Below are positions 56,603 through 64,000 of a stretch of 64,000 bases of DNA, piece by piece. Source of the DNA: Commensalibacter nepenthis (lineage in GTDB: Bacteria; Pseudomonadota; Alphaproteobacteria; Acetobacterales; Acetobacteraceae); assembly GCF_029953305.1 (NCBI RefSeq), contig NZ_JASBAN010000001.1, positions 1,915,001-1,979,000 of the forward strand. Direction: 5' to 3'. The notes beneath the pieces were generated by a model. That model had not been told where the DNA came from. It was given only the letters and a program-made list of their open reading frames with translations, and made no database searches. Position numbers and translations under genes: made by a program. Positions within the stretch are counted from its first letter, which is position 1. Each line of letters begins with the position of its first letter.

Positions 56603-57142
56603 TTGTATCGCCTTTTTCCCAATGATCTTCCTATTTCAAAACCTGGAGAAGAACTTTTATTCTTGCGTGAGGAAAAGATTCGTTTCATGCAAGATATTTT
56701 ATTTTTTATTGATTGTGAATTCCATAACGCGACAAAACCGATCTTGCAAGAATATGGTATTGGTCATGCCCATCATCGTTTAATGCAATTTGTTTGTCAT
56801 TGTTCTGGTGCCAGTGTCAGTGAAATTTGCAAATTGTTAGGGATTACCAAGCAAAGTTTGAATCGAGTTTTACGAGAAGTGCTGGAACTTGGATATGTTG
56901 AATATCGTATGAATGCAGAGGATCGACGCAAAAAAAGTCTGTATTTGACGCGACAAGGGGAAATGATCGAAGAAAAACTGTTTCAATTGCAACGTAAACA
57001 GTTTTTGCGCGCTTTTCGGGAGGCACCCAATAATACACATATTGAAGGGTTTCAACGTATTCTTTATGGTATGTTAAGTGTAGAATCTAAACAGTTATTA
57101 GAGCTACATTCAAGTCAAAAAACAGATAAAGGAAAAGCATGA
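56603..57142 (+). CDS. MarR-family transcriptional regulator
   Basis: A 179-aa winged-helix regulator. The helix-turn-helix lies in 'ASVSEICKLLGITKQSLNRVLREVLELG' in pieces, followed by the wing 'MNAEDRRKKSLYLTRQG'. The start is TTG 56603: an in-frame stop lies just upstream, AGAGA sits seven bases before it, and the next ATG (residue 29) would remove a conserved-looking N-terminus. Its stop overlaps the response regulator start, forming a three-gene operon with an OmpR-type pair. The ligand and targets are unknown. Confidence 0.88.
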   Translation: MYRLFPNDLPISKPGEELLFLREEKIRFMQDILFFIDCEFHNATKPILQEYGIGHAHHRLMQFVCHCSGASVSEICKLLGITKQSLNRVLREVLELGYVEYRMNAEDRRKKSLYLTRQGEMIEEKLFQLQRKQFLRAFREAPNNTHIEGFQRILYGMLSVESKQLLELHSSQKTDKGKA

Positions 57143-57873
57143 TGGATGAGGGTGTGAATAAAAATGAAGATTCTGACTCTTTACATGTTTTAGTCATTGA
57201 TGATGATCCTCGGCTGCGTCGGTTGTTGCAACGATATTTAAATGAAAATGGCTTTCGTATTAGTGGTGCAGAATCTGCCAAAGAAGCCAGAGAGTTACTG
57301 AAATTCTTACAACCCGATGCGATTGTTTTGGATGTCTCAATGCCAGGTGAGGACGGATTACAATTAACACATGCGTTGCGTGAAGAAGGAAAGGATTTGC
57401 CAATTATTCTCCTCACAGCTCGTGGGGAGCCAGAAGATCGTATTGCTGGTTTAGAAGCTGGTGCAGATGATTATTTAGGAAAACCATTTGAACCCAAAGA
57501 ACTCTTACTACGCCTGCGCGCTCAATTACGCCGTTTGCAACAACCGATTATGACTGATAACGTAAGGGCTGTAAAATTAGGAAACATGGAGTTTGATCCT
57601 ATTCGTAATTTGCTTATCCACAACAATGAAATCATTCATTTAACAGGTGGTGAAATTGCGCTTTTACGTGTGCTAGCCAGTCGCCCGAATGAGATTTTGT
57701 CACGAGAAGATATTGTGCAAGAAATCGGTATGGAAGAAATTGGCGAACGCGCTGTAGATGTGCAAGTGACACGTTTGCGTAGAAGGATTGAGGTCGACCC
57801 CAAACAACCCAGGTTTTTACATACGGTCAGGGGCAAGGGATATGTATTAAAACCGAGTTACTCTTTGTCGTAA
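57139..57873 (+). CDS. OmpR-family response regulator
   Basis: Two-component regulator with an N-terminal receiver domain and a C-terminal winged helix that binds DNA. Asp21-23 form the acidic pocket, Asp65 is the phosphate acceptor ('VLDVSMPGEDG'), Thr93 and Lys115 ('GKPFEP') complete the active site. The effector domain includes 'LTGGEIALLRVLASRPNEIL' and 'RAVDVQVTRLRRRIE'. 244 aa. It overlaps the marR stop and is followed 10 bp later by its probable histidine kinase. Confidence 0.92.
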   Translation: MMDEGVNKNEDSDSLHVLVIDDDPRLRRLLQRYLNENGFRISGAESAKEARELLKFLQPDAIVLDVSMPGEDGLQLTHALREEGKDLPIILLTARGEPEDRIAGLEAGADDYLGKPFEPKELLLRLRAQLRRLQQPIMTDNVRAVKLGNMEFDPIRNLLIHNNEIIHLTGGEIALLRVLASRPNEILSREDIVQEIGMEEIGERAVDVQVTRLRRRIEVDPKQPRFLHTVRGKGYVLKPSYSLS

Positions 57874-57883
57874 GGGGATTATT

Positions 57884-59275
57884 GTGTTTGCTCATTTGCA
57901 TCGCCAACGTCGAGTTTCTAAGGAACAAAAAATTGCTGTTGATCGTAAAGTGCGTCGATTTTTGCCACGCTCTTTATTGGCGCGTTCGTTGCTGATGATA
58001 TCAATCCCTTTATTTATAACGCAGGCAATTTCCCTAGAATTATTTTACGGAACTTTTTTAAATACGGTTTCTCGTCGGTTAACTGATTCGGTTAGTAGTG
58101 AAATCAGTTATATCGTTCAACAATATTCAACAACGAAGTCTGAGCAATATCGTGCTGCTTTGTTGGATCAATCACAACAATATCTGCAATTAAATATTAA
58201 ATGGTTGTCTAGTCAAAATTTGCGTAATCAATCAAGTAATGGGTTGGTTTTAGGACCTGTCGATGAATTATTAGACCGAGGCTTAGCTGATCGTCTCGAT
58301 ATTCCTTTTAAAACAGACTGGCACAGCTATACAGATCAAGTCATTGTTTCGGTACAACTTAAAAATGGTATATTACAGTTCCTCGTCCCCAAGAAAAAAT
58401 TAACCGCAGGATCTGTATGGTTGTTTGTGGTTTGGATCGTAGGCAGCGCGTTAATTTTATTTATGATTACATCTGTATTTGCATGGGTTCAATTCAGGGC
58501 TATCCGTCGACTATCCAAAGCAGTTGAGAAATTTGGAAAAGGTAGAGATCCTGGAATATTAATACCTGTAGGTTCTAAAGAGTTACGAAATGCAGCTGAA
58601 TCATTTAACGTGATGAGAGAACGTATTTTGCGGTTTATCAAACAACGTACGGTTATTCTCGCTAGTGTTTCTCATGATTTACGCACTCCTCTGACACGCT
58701 TAAGACTCAGTTTGGCCATGTTACCACAAAAAGGTGTGATTAATGCCGAAGATCAAGCCATGGATATCGCTGAAATGATTGGCGATACAGAAGAGATGGA
58801 GCAAATGATTTCGGGGTATTTGTCTTTTGCTAGAGGTGAAGGAACAGAGGAGCCTCAAATGACAGATATGGTGCAATTAACCGAAGATGTTGTGGCAGCG
58901 GCTTATCGATTGGGTACTAAATTTATATCAGCCATTATTCCTGCATCTTTGCCAGATATGATGGTTAGAACAGGCAGCCTTCGTCGAGTTCTTGGGAATA
59001 TTCTTGAAAATGCCAGACGTCATGGTGGTCAAGTTGCTATTGAGGTGCAAGATAGAAGTAGAGGGATTTTATTTATAATCGATGACGATGGTCCTGGTAT
59101 TCCCGAGGAAAAAAGAGAAACAGTGTTTATCCCTTTTCAAACTGGCAACAGTCAAAAAGGTACAGGCTTAGGATTAGCAATTGCATTGAATATCGTTCAA
59201 GGGCACGGTGGGGATATTGAATTGCAAAACAGCCCACTGGGTGGGCTGCGTGTTGTGATTTTTATTCCTAAATAG
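57884..59275 (+). CDS. EnvZ-like sensor histidine kinase
   Basis: Inner-membrane sensor kinase of 463 aa. Two membrane segments (about residues 33-54 and 178-200) flank a periplasmic domain of some 125 residues. A HAMP linker, the HisKA box with His264 in 'ASVSHDLRTPL', and an ATPase domain ('NILENARRHG', 'DDDGPGIPEEKR', 'GTGLGLAIA') follow. GTG start with AAGGGG just upstream. It is cotranscribed with the OmpR-type regulator. The signal is unknown; osmolarity or envelope stress is likely for this type. Confidence 0.92.
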   Translation: MFAHLHRQRRVSKEQKIAVDRKVRRFLPRSLLARSLLMISIPLFITQAISLELFYGTFLNTVSRRLTDSVSSEISYIVQQYSTTKSEQYRAALLDQSQQYLQLNIKWLSSQNLRNQSSNGLVLGPVDELLDRGLADRLDIPFKTDWHSYTDQVIVSVQLKNGILQFLVPKKKLTAGSVWLFVVWIVGSALILFMITSVFAWVQFRAIRRLSKAVEKFGKGRDPGILIPVGSKELRNAAESFNVMRERILRFIKQRTVILASVSHDLRTPLTRLRLSLAMLPQKGVINAEDQAMDIAEMIGDTEEMEQMISGYLSFARGEGTEEPQMTDMVQLTEDVVAAAYRLGTKFISAIIPASLPDMMVRTGSLRRVLGNILENARRHGGQVAIEVQDRSRGILFIIDDDGPGIPEEKRETVFIPFQTGNSQKGTGLGLAIALNIVQGHGGDIELQNSPLGGLRVVIFIPK

Positions 59276-59280
59276 ATAAA

Positions 59281-59901
59281 TTATCGGATAGTATTGCCAG
59301 AGCTTCCGATACCACCAGCGGTGTTTGGATTGTTGGCAAAAGGTCCTGTGCTGTTATTGGGTCCAAAAGTGCTGCCTAGCCCCATTGCGCTGAGAGGGGA
59401 ATATTGTCCGATATTACCCAAAAGTTGTTGGAAGAAATTAGTTTTCGTTCCTGGTGTTGGGGTTACTTCTGCGACCATTCCTACAGGTTTTGCATCTTTT
59501 TTGCCAAGATGTTGTATTTTTTGCAAAGTTCCATTTTGATCGAAATATAATGACAAGACTTCTTGTTTGGTAATTCCAGGATATGACAAAGGAACAAGCC
59601 GTGTCATCATAGAAATATAAATCCAGTTATTTGGATCAAAAGTTGCGTAAGCTGTTGGAGAACCAAGAATATCGACAACGTCTGCTTTACTTGTGCTGCC
59701 GACTTGTAATGATTTCAGATCTTCCTTACCAATAATATTCCCTCTGGGAAGTGGTGGAGGGGAAAAAATTGAACAAGCAGATAAAGTCATTCCAACTGAA
59801 AGAATAGAAGCCAAACAGGCACCTTTTCTTGCTTTGCGAAAAGATTGAAAGCGTGTTTTAAGAGACGGGGCAAGAGGTTTCTTATTGAAGCATGGACGCA
59901 T
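59281..59901 (-). CDS. bamE: Outer membrane assembly lipoprotein BamE
   Basis: Small lipoprotein of the BAM complex (SmpA/OmlA family). Lipobox 'LSAC' with Cys43 after an unusually long basic N-region. The BamE core is visible: 'LKSLQVGSTSKADVVDILGSP' in pieces, 'NNWIYISMMTRLVP' and 'VLSLYFDQNGTLQKIQHL'. A Gly/Asn-rich tail of about 70 residues follows, giving 206 aa, longer than E. coli BamE (113 aa). Divergent from the DUF177 gene, convergent with the histidine kinase. Confidence 0.88.
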   Translation of the reverse strand: MRPCFNKKPLAPSLKTRFQSFRKARKGACLASILSVGMTLSACSIFSPPPLPRGNIIGKEDLKSLQVGSTSKADVVDILGSPTAYATFDPNNWIYISMMTRLVPLSYPGITKQEVLSLYFDQNGTLQKIQHLGKKDAKPVGMVAEVTPTPGTKTNFFQQLLGNIGQYSPLSAMGLGSTFGPNNSTGPFANNPNTAGGIGSSGNTIR

Positions 59902-60011
59902 GATTGATAAATATTCCTCGAGATTTGGATATAAAAAAAATACCTGTTATAAAAATGCGTATTGTAGTTTGAATAAAACTTCAACAAAAAAAAACATATA
60001 AAGGAATAAAA

Positions 60012-60569
60012 ATGAAAGCATGTTGCGAGTTTTCAAGGAAAGTGCAAATTAATCAAATACAAAAAAAGCCACTGACTATTAAATTAGAAGCAAATGAGGA
60101 TGAAAAACTGGCTTTGGCAGAACGTTTTTCTATTCCCCAAGTGCAGTCTTTATTATGTAATTATCAGCTAAAATATTTTCATGGTAGGCAAGTGCGTGCA
60201 GTCGGGGAAATGAACGCTATCGTCATGCAAAATTGTGTTGTGTCGCTAGATGATTTTTTAGTGACAATTAATGAATCATTTGAACTTCATTTTATTCCTA
60301 GTGATAAACTATCATTAGAATTAGAGGAAATTGATGATCCTGATGTTATACCTTATGAAAATGATGTGATTGATTTGGGTGAAGTGACTGCCGAGCAATT
60401 GGCGCTATTTTTGGATCCTTATCCCCACAAAGAGGGTCTTGACCAATCTAATTCATTGATATTAAGTGAAAATGAGGTCGAGATTGTCAGGAATAAAGAG
60501 CCCAAAGAAAACCCATTTAAGGTGCTTGAACAGCTGAAAATTTCGAATAAAGATAAAAAGAAATCATGA
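60012..60569 (+). CDS. DUF177 (YceD-like) protein
   Basis: A 185-aa cytosolic protein of the DUF177 family, linked to 23S rRNA accumulation and almost always found just before rpmF. The family core 'NCVVSLDDFLVTINESFELHF' lies mid-protein, followed by an acidic segment and 'IDLGEVTAEQLALFLDPYP'. The Lys-rich tail is not conserved. AAGGAA lies before the ATG. 198 bp of AT-rich spacer separates it from rpmF, longer than usual. Confidence 0.88.
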   Translation: MKACCEFSRKVQINQIQKKPLTIKLEANEDEKLALAERFSIPQVQSLLCNYQLKYFHGRQVRAVGEMNAIVMQNCVVSLDDFLVTINESFELHFIPSDKLSLELEEIDDPDVIPYENDVIDLGEVTAEQLALFLDPYPHKEGLDQSNSLILSENEVEIVRNKEPKENPFKVLEQLKISNKDKKKS

Positions 60570-60767
60570 TTTTGTACTAATCTGCTTGTTATTTTTGAAA
60601 ATAAGAGATATTAACTCTTAGGAAACTAAAAATTACAGATAATCGACGTTTATTGCTTGCATATAAGGTTGTTATCTGTTAGAAAACTCGTTTTAATTTG
60701 AATAGTTTAACTATAGATGCCAAGCAATCTTGAATTGTTTGGTCGTTGGGAAAGGTAGGAGGGACTA

Positions 60768-60971
60768 ATGGCTGTTCCTAAGAGAAAAACATCACCTTCA
60801 CGTCGTGGCATGCGTCGTAGTCATCATGCTTTGCGTACAGAAGCACATGCAGAATGTGGTAATTGTGGCGAATTGAAACGTCCTCACCATGTTTGCAGTC
60901 ACTGTGGTCATTATGATGGTCGCGAAGTTGTTGCTGCTGGAAAAGGGTTAAAAGTTGCTGTTCGTCAGTAA
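60768..60971 (+). CDS. rpmF: 50S ribosomal protein L32
   Basis: A 67-aa zinc-ribbon ribosomal protein: '[20 protein letters not shown]' followed by 'CGNC' and 'CSHC' knuckles. A strong GTAGGAGGG precedes the ATG. Position between DUF177 and plsX is the conserved bacterial arrangement. Confidence 0.96.
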   Translation: MAVPKRKTSPSRRGMRRSHHALRTEAHAECGNCGELKRPHHVCSHCGHYDGREVVAAGKGLKVAVRQ

Positions 60972-61074
60972 TTTTTGAGGAAAACCTGTAAAACATCTAT
61001 CTTGTGAAATAAAGCTTAATGATTATGTTAGATCAATTTTTAAGTAAATGCTTTACAGGGATACATTATAAATA

Positions 61075-62133
61075 ATGAGCCAAGAAGTGGAAATTCAAAA
61101 AGAAGATCAATATGATCTCGCTATTGATGCAATGGGGGGTGATCAAGCACCTGATATAGTCATCAAAGGTTTGGATTTTACGGCACTCCGCCATCCAAAT
61201 GTAAAAATATTGTTAATTGGTGACGAGGGAAAAATCAATCCTTTACTGCACCAATATCCTAATGTTTCTGCAATTTGCACAGTGCGGCATACTTCTGTGT
61301 CAGTTCCAATGGAGATGAAACCAACCGCAGCCTTAAAATTGCGGGATTCGTCTTTGCGTATGGCAATGGATAGTGTTGCCAAAAAGGAATCTAAAGGCAT
61401 TGTTTCTGCTGGTAACAGTGGTGCGATGCTCGCTTTGGCACAAATTATTATCAAAACAATGCCTGGTATTGCACGCCCTGCGATGGCGGCTATTAATCCA
61501 ACAGCCAAAGGCGATGCGGTTATGTTGGATTTAGGGGCGAATGTTGCCTGTGATAGCCGTAATCTTGTTGATTTTGCGATCATGGGTCATGCATTTGCCA
61601 AGGCAGTTTTGGGGCTTCCTCATCCTACAATAGGTTTGTTGAACGTTGGATCAGAAGAGCTTAAAGGTGATGAACGTTTGCGAGGCGCTGCAGAAATTTT
61701 ACGTAACAGTCCTCTTTCTGACCAATTTTATGGTTTTATAGAAGGGCACGATATTACTGCTGGCACCACCGATGTTGTTGTCACTGATGGTTTTACAGGC
61801 AATATTGCATTAAAAACAGGTGAGGGCGCATTAAAACTTGTTTTCCATTTGTTAAAGCAAGTTTATACTTCTGGTGTGCGTGGAAAGCTGGGTTACTTGA
61901 TGGTTCGTCCTGGTTTGGAACGAATGAAAGAATGGCTGGATCCTCGCCGTTATAATGGAGCGGTTTTCGTTGGGCTGAATGGGGTGGTTGTAAAATCCCA
62001 TGGTGGTGCCGACGAGGTTGGGTTTGCATGTGCGGTTGATGTTGCAATGGATATGATAAGTCACGGTTTTTATGAAGAAATTTTGACTGGATTATCCAAA
62101 GTAAGCGCAGCAAAAGAGAATAATCAGCAATAG
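61075..62133 (+). CDS. plsX: Phosphate acyltransferase PlsX
   Basis: Converts acyl-ACP to acyl-phosphate for phospholipid synthesis. 'AIDAMGGDQAPDIVIKGL' at the start, 'SAGNSGAMLALAQ', 'PTAKGDAVMLDLGANVACD' and 'VVVTDGFTGNIALKT' are hallmarks. 352 aa. It precedes fabH by 37 bp in the conserved plsX-fabH operon. Confidence 0.95.
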   Translation: MSQEVEIQKEDQYDLAIDAMGGDQAPDIVIKGLDFTALRHPNVKILLIGDEGKINPLLHQYPNVSAICTVRHTSVSVPMEMKPTAALKLRDSSLRMAMDSVAKKESKGIVSAGNSGAMLALAQIIIKTMPGIARPAMAAINPTAKGDAVMLDLGANVACDSRNLVDFAIMGHAFAKAVLGLPHPTIGLLNVGSEELKGDERLRGAAEILRNSPLSDQFYGFIEGHDITAGTTDVVVTDGFTGNIALKTGEGALKLVFHLLKQVYTSGVRGKLGYLMVRPGLERMKEWLDPRRYNGAVFVGLNGVVVKSHGGADEVGFACAVDVAMDMISHGFYEEILTGLSKVSAAKENNQQ

Positions 62134-62170
62134 CAAATGATATATTAATAAGAATTTTTAGGATAACTGA

Positions 62171-63145
62171 ATGGCAGATTGTTCACGTTTAGTCGGGTTT
62201 GGTGGGTATTTGCCAGAAAAAATTGTGACCAATCAAGAGTTGTCACAACGTGTAGACACCTCTGATGAGTGGATTCGCGAAAGAACAGGAATTAAGCAGC
62301 GTCATATTATTTCGGGTCATGAAACATGTAATTTCATGGCAGCAGCAGCAGCGCAACAAGCAATGGAGTATGCTGGATTAACATCAGATGATATTGATGC
62401 GATTGTTGTTGCAACTTGTACGCCCGATCAAATCTTTCCAACAACGGCTGCAAAAGTTCAACAAATTTTGGGAATAAAAAGAGGATTTGCTTTTGATGTT
62501 TCCTCTGCGTGTGCTGGATTTGTTTTTGGGTTATCAGTCGCGGATAATTTTATTCGCAATGGTCAAGCTAAAAATGTTCTTTTGATCGGCAGTGAAGTCT
62601 ATTCTCGTATCTTGGATTGGTCGGATCGAAGAACTTGTGTGTTATTTGGTGATGGGGCTGGTGCTGTTGTTTTAAGTGCAGAAGAAATCACAGATACCAA
62701 TAAACAAAATGGAATATTAGGGGTCTATTTACATACTGATGGTCATTATAGTGATCTATTATATGTAGACGGAGTTCCTGGTCAAACAGGGGATGCCTGT
62801 CTTTTGAAAATGCATGGGCAGGAAGTTTTTCGCCACGCAGTTACCAAGCTATCAGAAGTTGTCGAAGAAGCATTGATTGCGCATCATTTGACACATGATG
62901 ATATTGATTGGTTGGTCCCGCATCAGGCAAATTTACGCATCATTACAGGTATGGGAAAAAAACTGAATCTGCCTCTTGATCGTGTTGTTGCGACGGTTGA
63001 TCGTCATGCAAATACTTCGGCTGCGTCTGTGCCATTGGCTTTGAATGAAGCAGTGCGTGATGGGCGTATTCAAAAAGGGGATTTGGTTGTCATCGAAGCC
63101 TTGGGTGGCGGATTAAGTTGGGGATCCTCTATAATTCGTTTATAA
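62171..63145 (+). CDS. fabH: 3-oxoacyl-ACP synthase III (FabH)
   Basis: Starts fatty acid synthesis by condensing acetyl-CoA with malonyl-ACP. The catalytic triad is complete: Cys114 ('SSACAGF'), His251 ('VPHQANLRI') and Asn281 ('RHANTSAAS'). 324 aa. Start preceded by AGGA. Followed by ihfA after 111 bp, as in many alphaproteobacteria. Confidence 0.96.
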   Translation: MADCSRLVGFGGYLPEKIVTNQELSQRVDTSDEWIRERTGIKQRHIISGHETCNFMAAAAAQQAMEYAGLTSDDIDAIVVATCTPDQIFPTTAAKVQQILGIKRGFAFDVSSACAGFVFGLSVADNFIRNGQAKNVLLIGSEVYSRILDWSDRRTCVLFGDGAGAVVLSAEEITDTNKQNGILGVYLHTDGHYSDLLYVDGVPGQTGDACLLKMHGQEVFRHAVTKLSEVVEEALIAHHLTHDDIDWLVPHQANLRIITGMGKKLNLPLDRVVATVDRHANTSAASVPLALNEAVRDGRIQKGDLVVIEALGGGLSWGSSIIRL

Positions 63146-63256
63146 AAAAAATTGATTTTAAAATATATTTCAGGCTACAAGGAAAAAAAAGCCTTCTTAT
63201 TTTAATTTGGCTATATTGTGTTAACAACTTTTAGATTATTGATTATTTGACAGATT

Positions 63257-63571
63257 ATGCAAACTTTGACAAGAGCAGGACTCATAGAAAAACTTTACAG
63301 CCATGTTGGCCTTTCACGCAGCGAATCTGCTGTTTTGTTGGAAGAAGTATTGGAAAAAATTGTTTCTACCCTAGAAGGTGGGGATGCCGTTAAAATTAGC
63401 GGTTTTGGTACGTTTTCAGTACGAAAAAAAGGCAGCCGTATCGGGCGCAATCCAAAAACAGGTGAAGAAGTTGTTATTGAACCCAGACTGGTTCTTTCAT
63501 TTCGTCCTAGCCAAATGCTTAAAAATAGTGTTAATGAAGGTATGATGAAGAAAGTTGCCAAAAAGGATTAA
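63257..63571 (+). CDS. ihfA: Integration host factor alpha subunit
   Basis: Nucleoid protein that sharply bends DNA as a heterodimer with IhfB. The HU/IHF fold is complete over 104 aa, with the DNA-intercalating arm 'RIGRNPKTGEEVVIEPR' and 'ISGFGTFSVRKK'. The Shine-Dalgarno site is weak. The next gene starts three bases after its stop, a common ihfA-merR pair. Confidence 0.93.
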   Translation: MQTLTRAGLIEKLYSHVGLSRSESAVLLEEVLEKIVSTLEGGDAVKISGFGTFSVRKKGSRIGRNPKTGEEVVIEPRLVLSFRPSQMLKNSVNEGMMKKVAKKD

Positions 63572-63574
63572 AAC

Positions 63575-64000
63575 ATGACGAATAGCACCTCTGCGGGTTC
63601 TTCTAATGAATTAGAGGAACAATTCTTGGACAATTTCGAAGAAGATTCTGAGTTAGAGGAAAATGGGACGACCAAGAAACACCCAGGTGCTTTTCGTACT
63701 ATTAGTGAGGTTGCTGAGGAAATTCAGGTTCCTCAACATGTTTTACGTTTTTGGGAAACACGTTTCAAACAAGTTCAACCTGTAAAGCGCAGTGATGGTT
63801 GTCGTTATTACCGTGCTGAAGATATTGCGTTATTGAAATATATATCGGAACTATTATACACCCAAGGTTATACGATCAAGGGTGTACAACGTTTGCTAGA
63901 TGATGATTTTTCTCGGTTTAATTCTCAAAAAGAGCTAGAAACAGAAGCATTGGTTGAAACGCATGTTGATTTGCAAGAGACATCGGTTCAAACAGAATCT
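63575..64000 (+). CDS. MerR-family regulator, 3' end outside window
   Basis: An open frame from ATG 63575 (AAGGA nine bases upstream) runs off the end of the window, giving 142 codons. After an acidic N-terminal tail of about 35 residues, a MerR-type winged helix appears: '[24 protein letters not shown]', '[20 protein letters not shown]' and '[13 protein letters not shown]', split here into pieces. MerR genes right after ihfA are typical of alphaproteobacteria. The effector part is not visible, so the signal cannot be guessed. Confidence 0.85.
   Translation, partial: MTNSTSAGSSNELEEQFLDNFEEDSELEENGTTKKHPGAFRTISEVAEEIQVPQHVLRFWETRFKQVQPVKRSDGCRYYRAEDIALLKYISELLYTQGYTIKGVQRLLDDDFSRFNSQKELETEALVETHVDLQETSVQTES

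Overview
This window is an AT-rich alphaproteobacterial chromosome segment. Its gene content and order fit the acetic acid bacteria (Acetobacteraceae), most likely an insect-gut lineage such as Commensalibacter. Supporting points are the serB / miaA / ilvI-ilvH-ilvC block, acetolactate synthase with the alphaproteobacterial GEAS variant of its TPP motif, the ffh-rpsP-rimM-trmD-rplS-leuC-leuD run, a YfgM-like protein followed by bamB and der, an OmpR/EnvZ-type pair behind a MarR regulator, and the DUF177-rpmF-plsX-fabH-ihfA-merR cluster. The genus is inferred from general knowledge; no search was run. Nearly everything is housekeeping chromosome. I see no rRNA, tRNA, CRISPR array, insertion sequence, prophage or plasmid function.

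Layout. 1-5 kb: an MCE (MlaD-type) lipid-transport protein with a TPR lipoprotein, a DUF423 membrane protein, a Nudix hydrolase and the periplasmic glucan protein OpgG. 5-9.2 kb: a SulP anion transporter on the minus strand, lying between opgG and the glucosyltransferase gene opgH. 9.3-16.3 kb: an orphan adenine DNA methylase, serB, miaA and the branched-chain amino acid genes ilvI, ilvH, ilvC, closed by a very clean terminator. 16.4-21.6 kb: the most accessory-looking part, with a small unknown gene and a three-gene minus-strand operon (two tandem glycosyltransferase/discoidin paralogues and a membrane-anchored TPR protein). 21.7-30.2 kb: an aldo/keto reductase, three EamA/DMT transporters (two a tandem duplication), and rpmI-rplT-pheS-pheT. 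30.2-40.7 kb: lepA, a decayed intergenic stretch, a DUF2726 protein, the minus-strand hisI-lpxB-unknown operon, and a GT9-GT4-AsnB-dihydroorotase run that looks like envelope glycan assembly joined to pyrimidine synthesis. 40.7-47.5 kb: envelope proteins (YfgM-like, BamB, two Spy/LTxxQ-type periplasmic proteins), the GTPase Der and a frameshifted DUF1275 gene. 47.7-56.1 kb: SRP and ribosome maturation genes, then leuCD, a broken gene, a GST and leuB. 56.2-64 kb: rpsU, MarR-OmpR-EnvZ-like regulators, bamE, and the rpmF-plsX-fabH-ihfA cluster, ending in a MerR-family gene cut by the window edge.

Themes. Much of the window builds and maintains the Gram-negative envelope: MCE lipid transport, OpgGH glucans, LpxB lipid A, GT9/GT4, BamB and BamE, PlsX/FabH. 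A second theme is branched-chain amino acid synthesis (ilvIHC, leuCD, leuB). Gene decay is visible at two places that each carry a clear lesion: a single extra base in the DUF1275 gene near 45151, and an in-frame stop plus frameshift in the gene at 53519-54188. The best candidate for something little described is the glycosyltransferase-discoidin pair with its TPR partner at 16815-21547.
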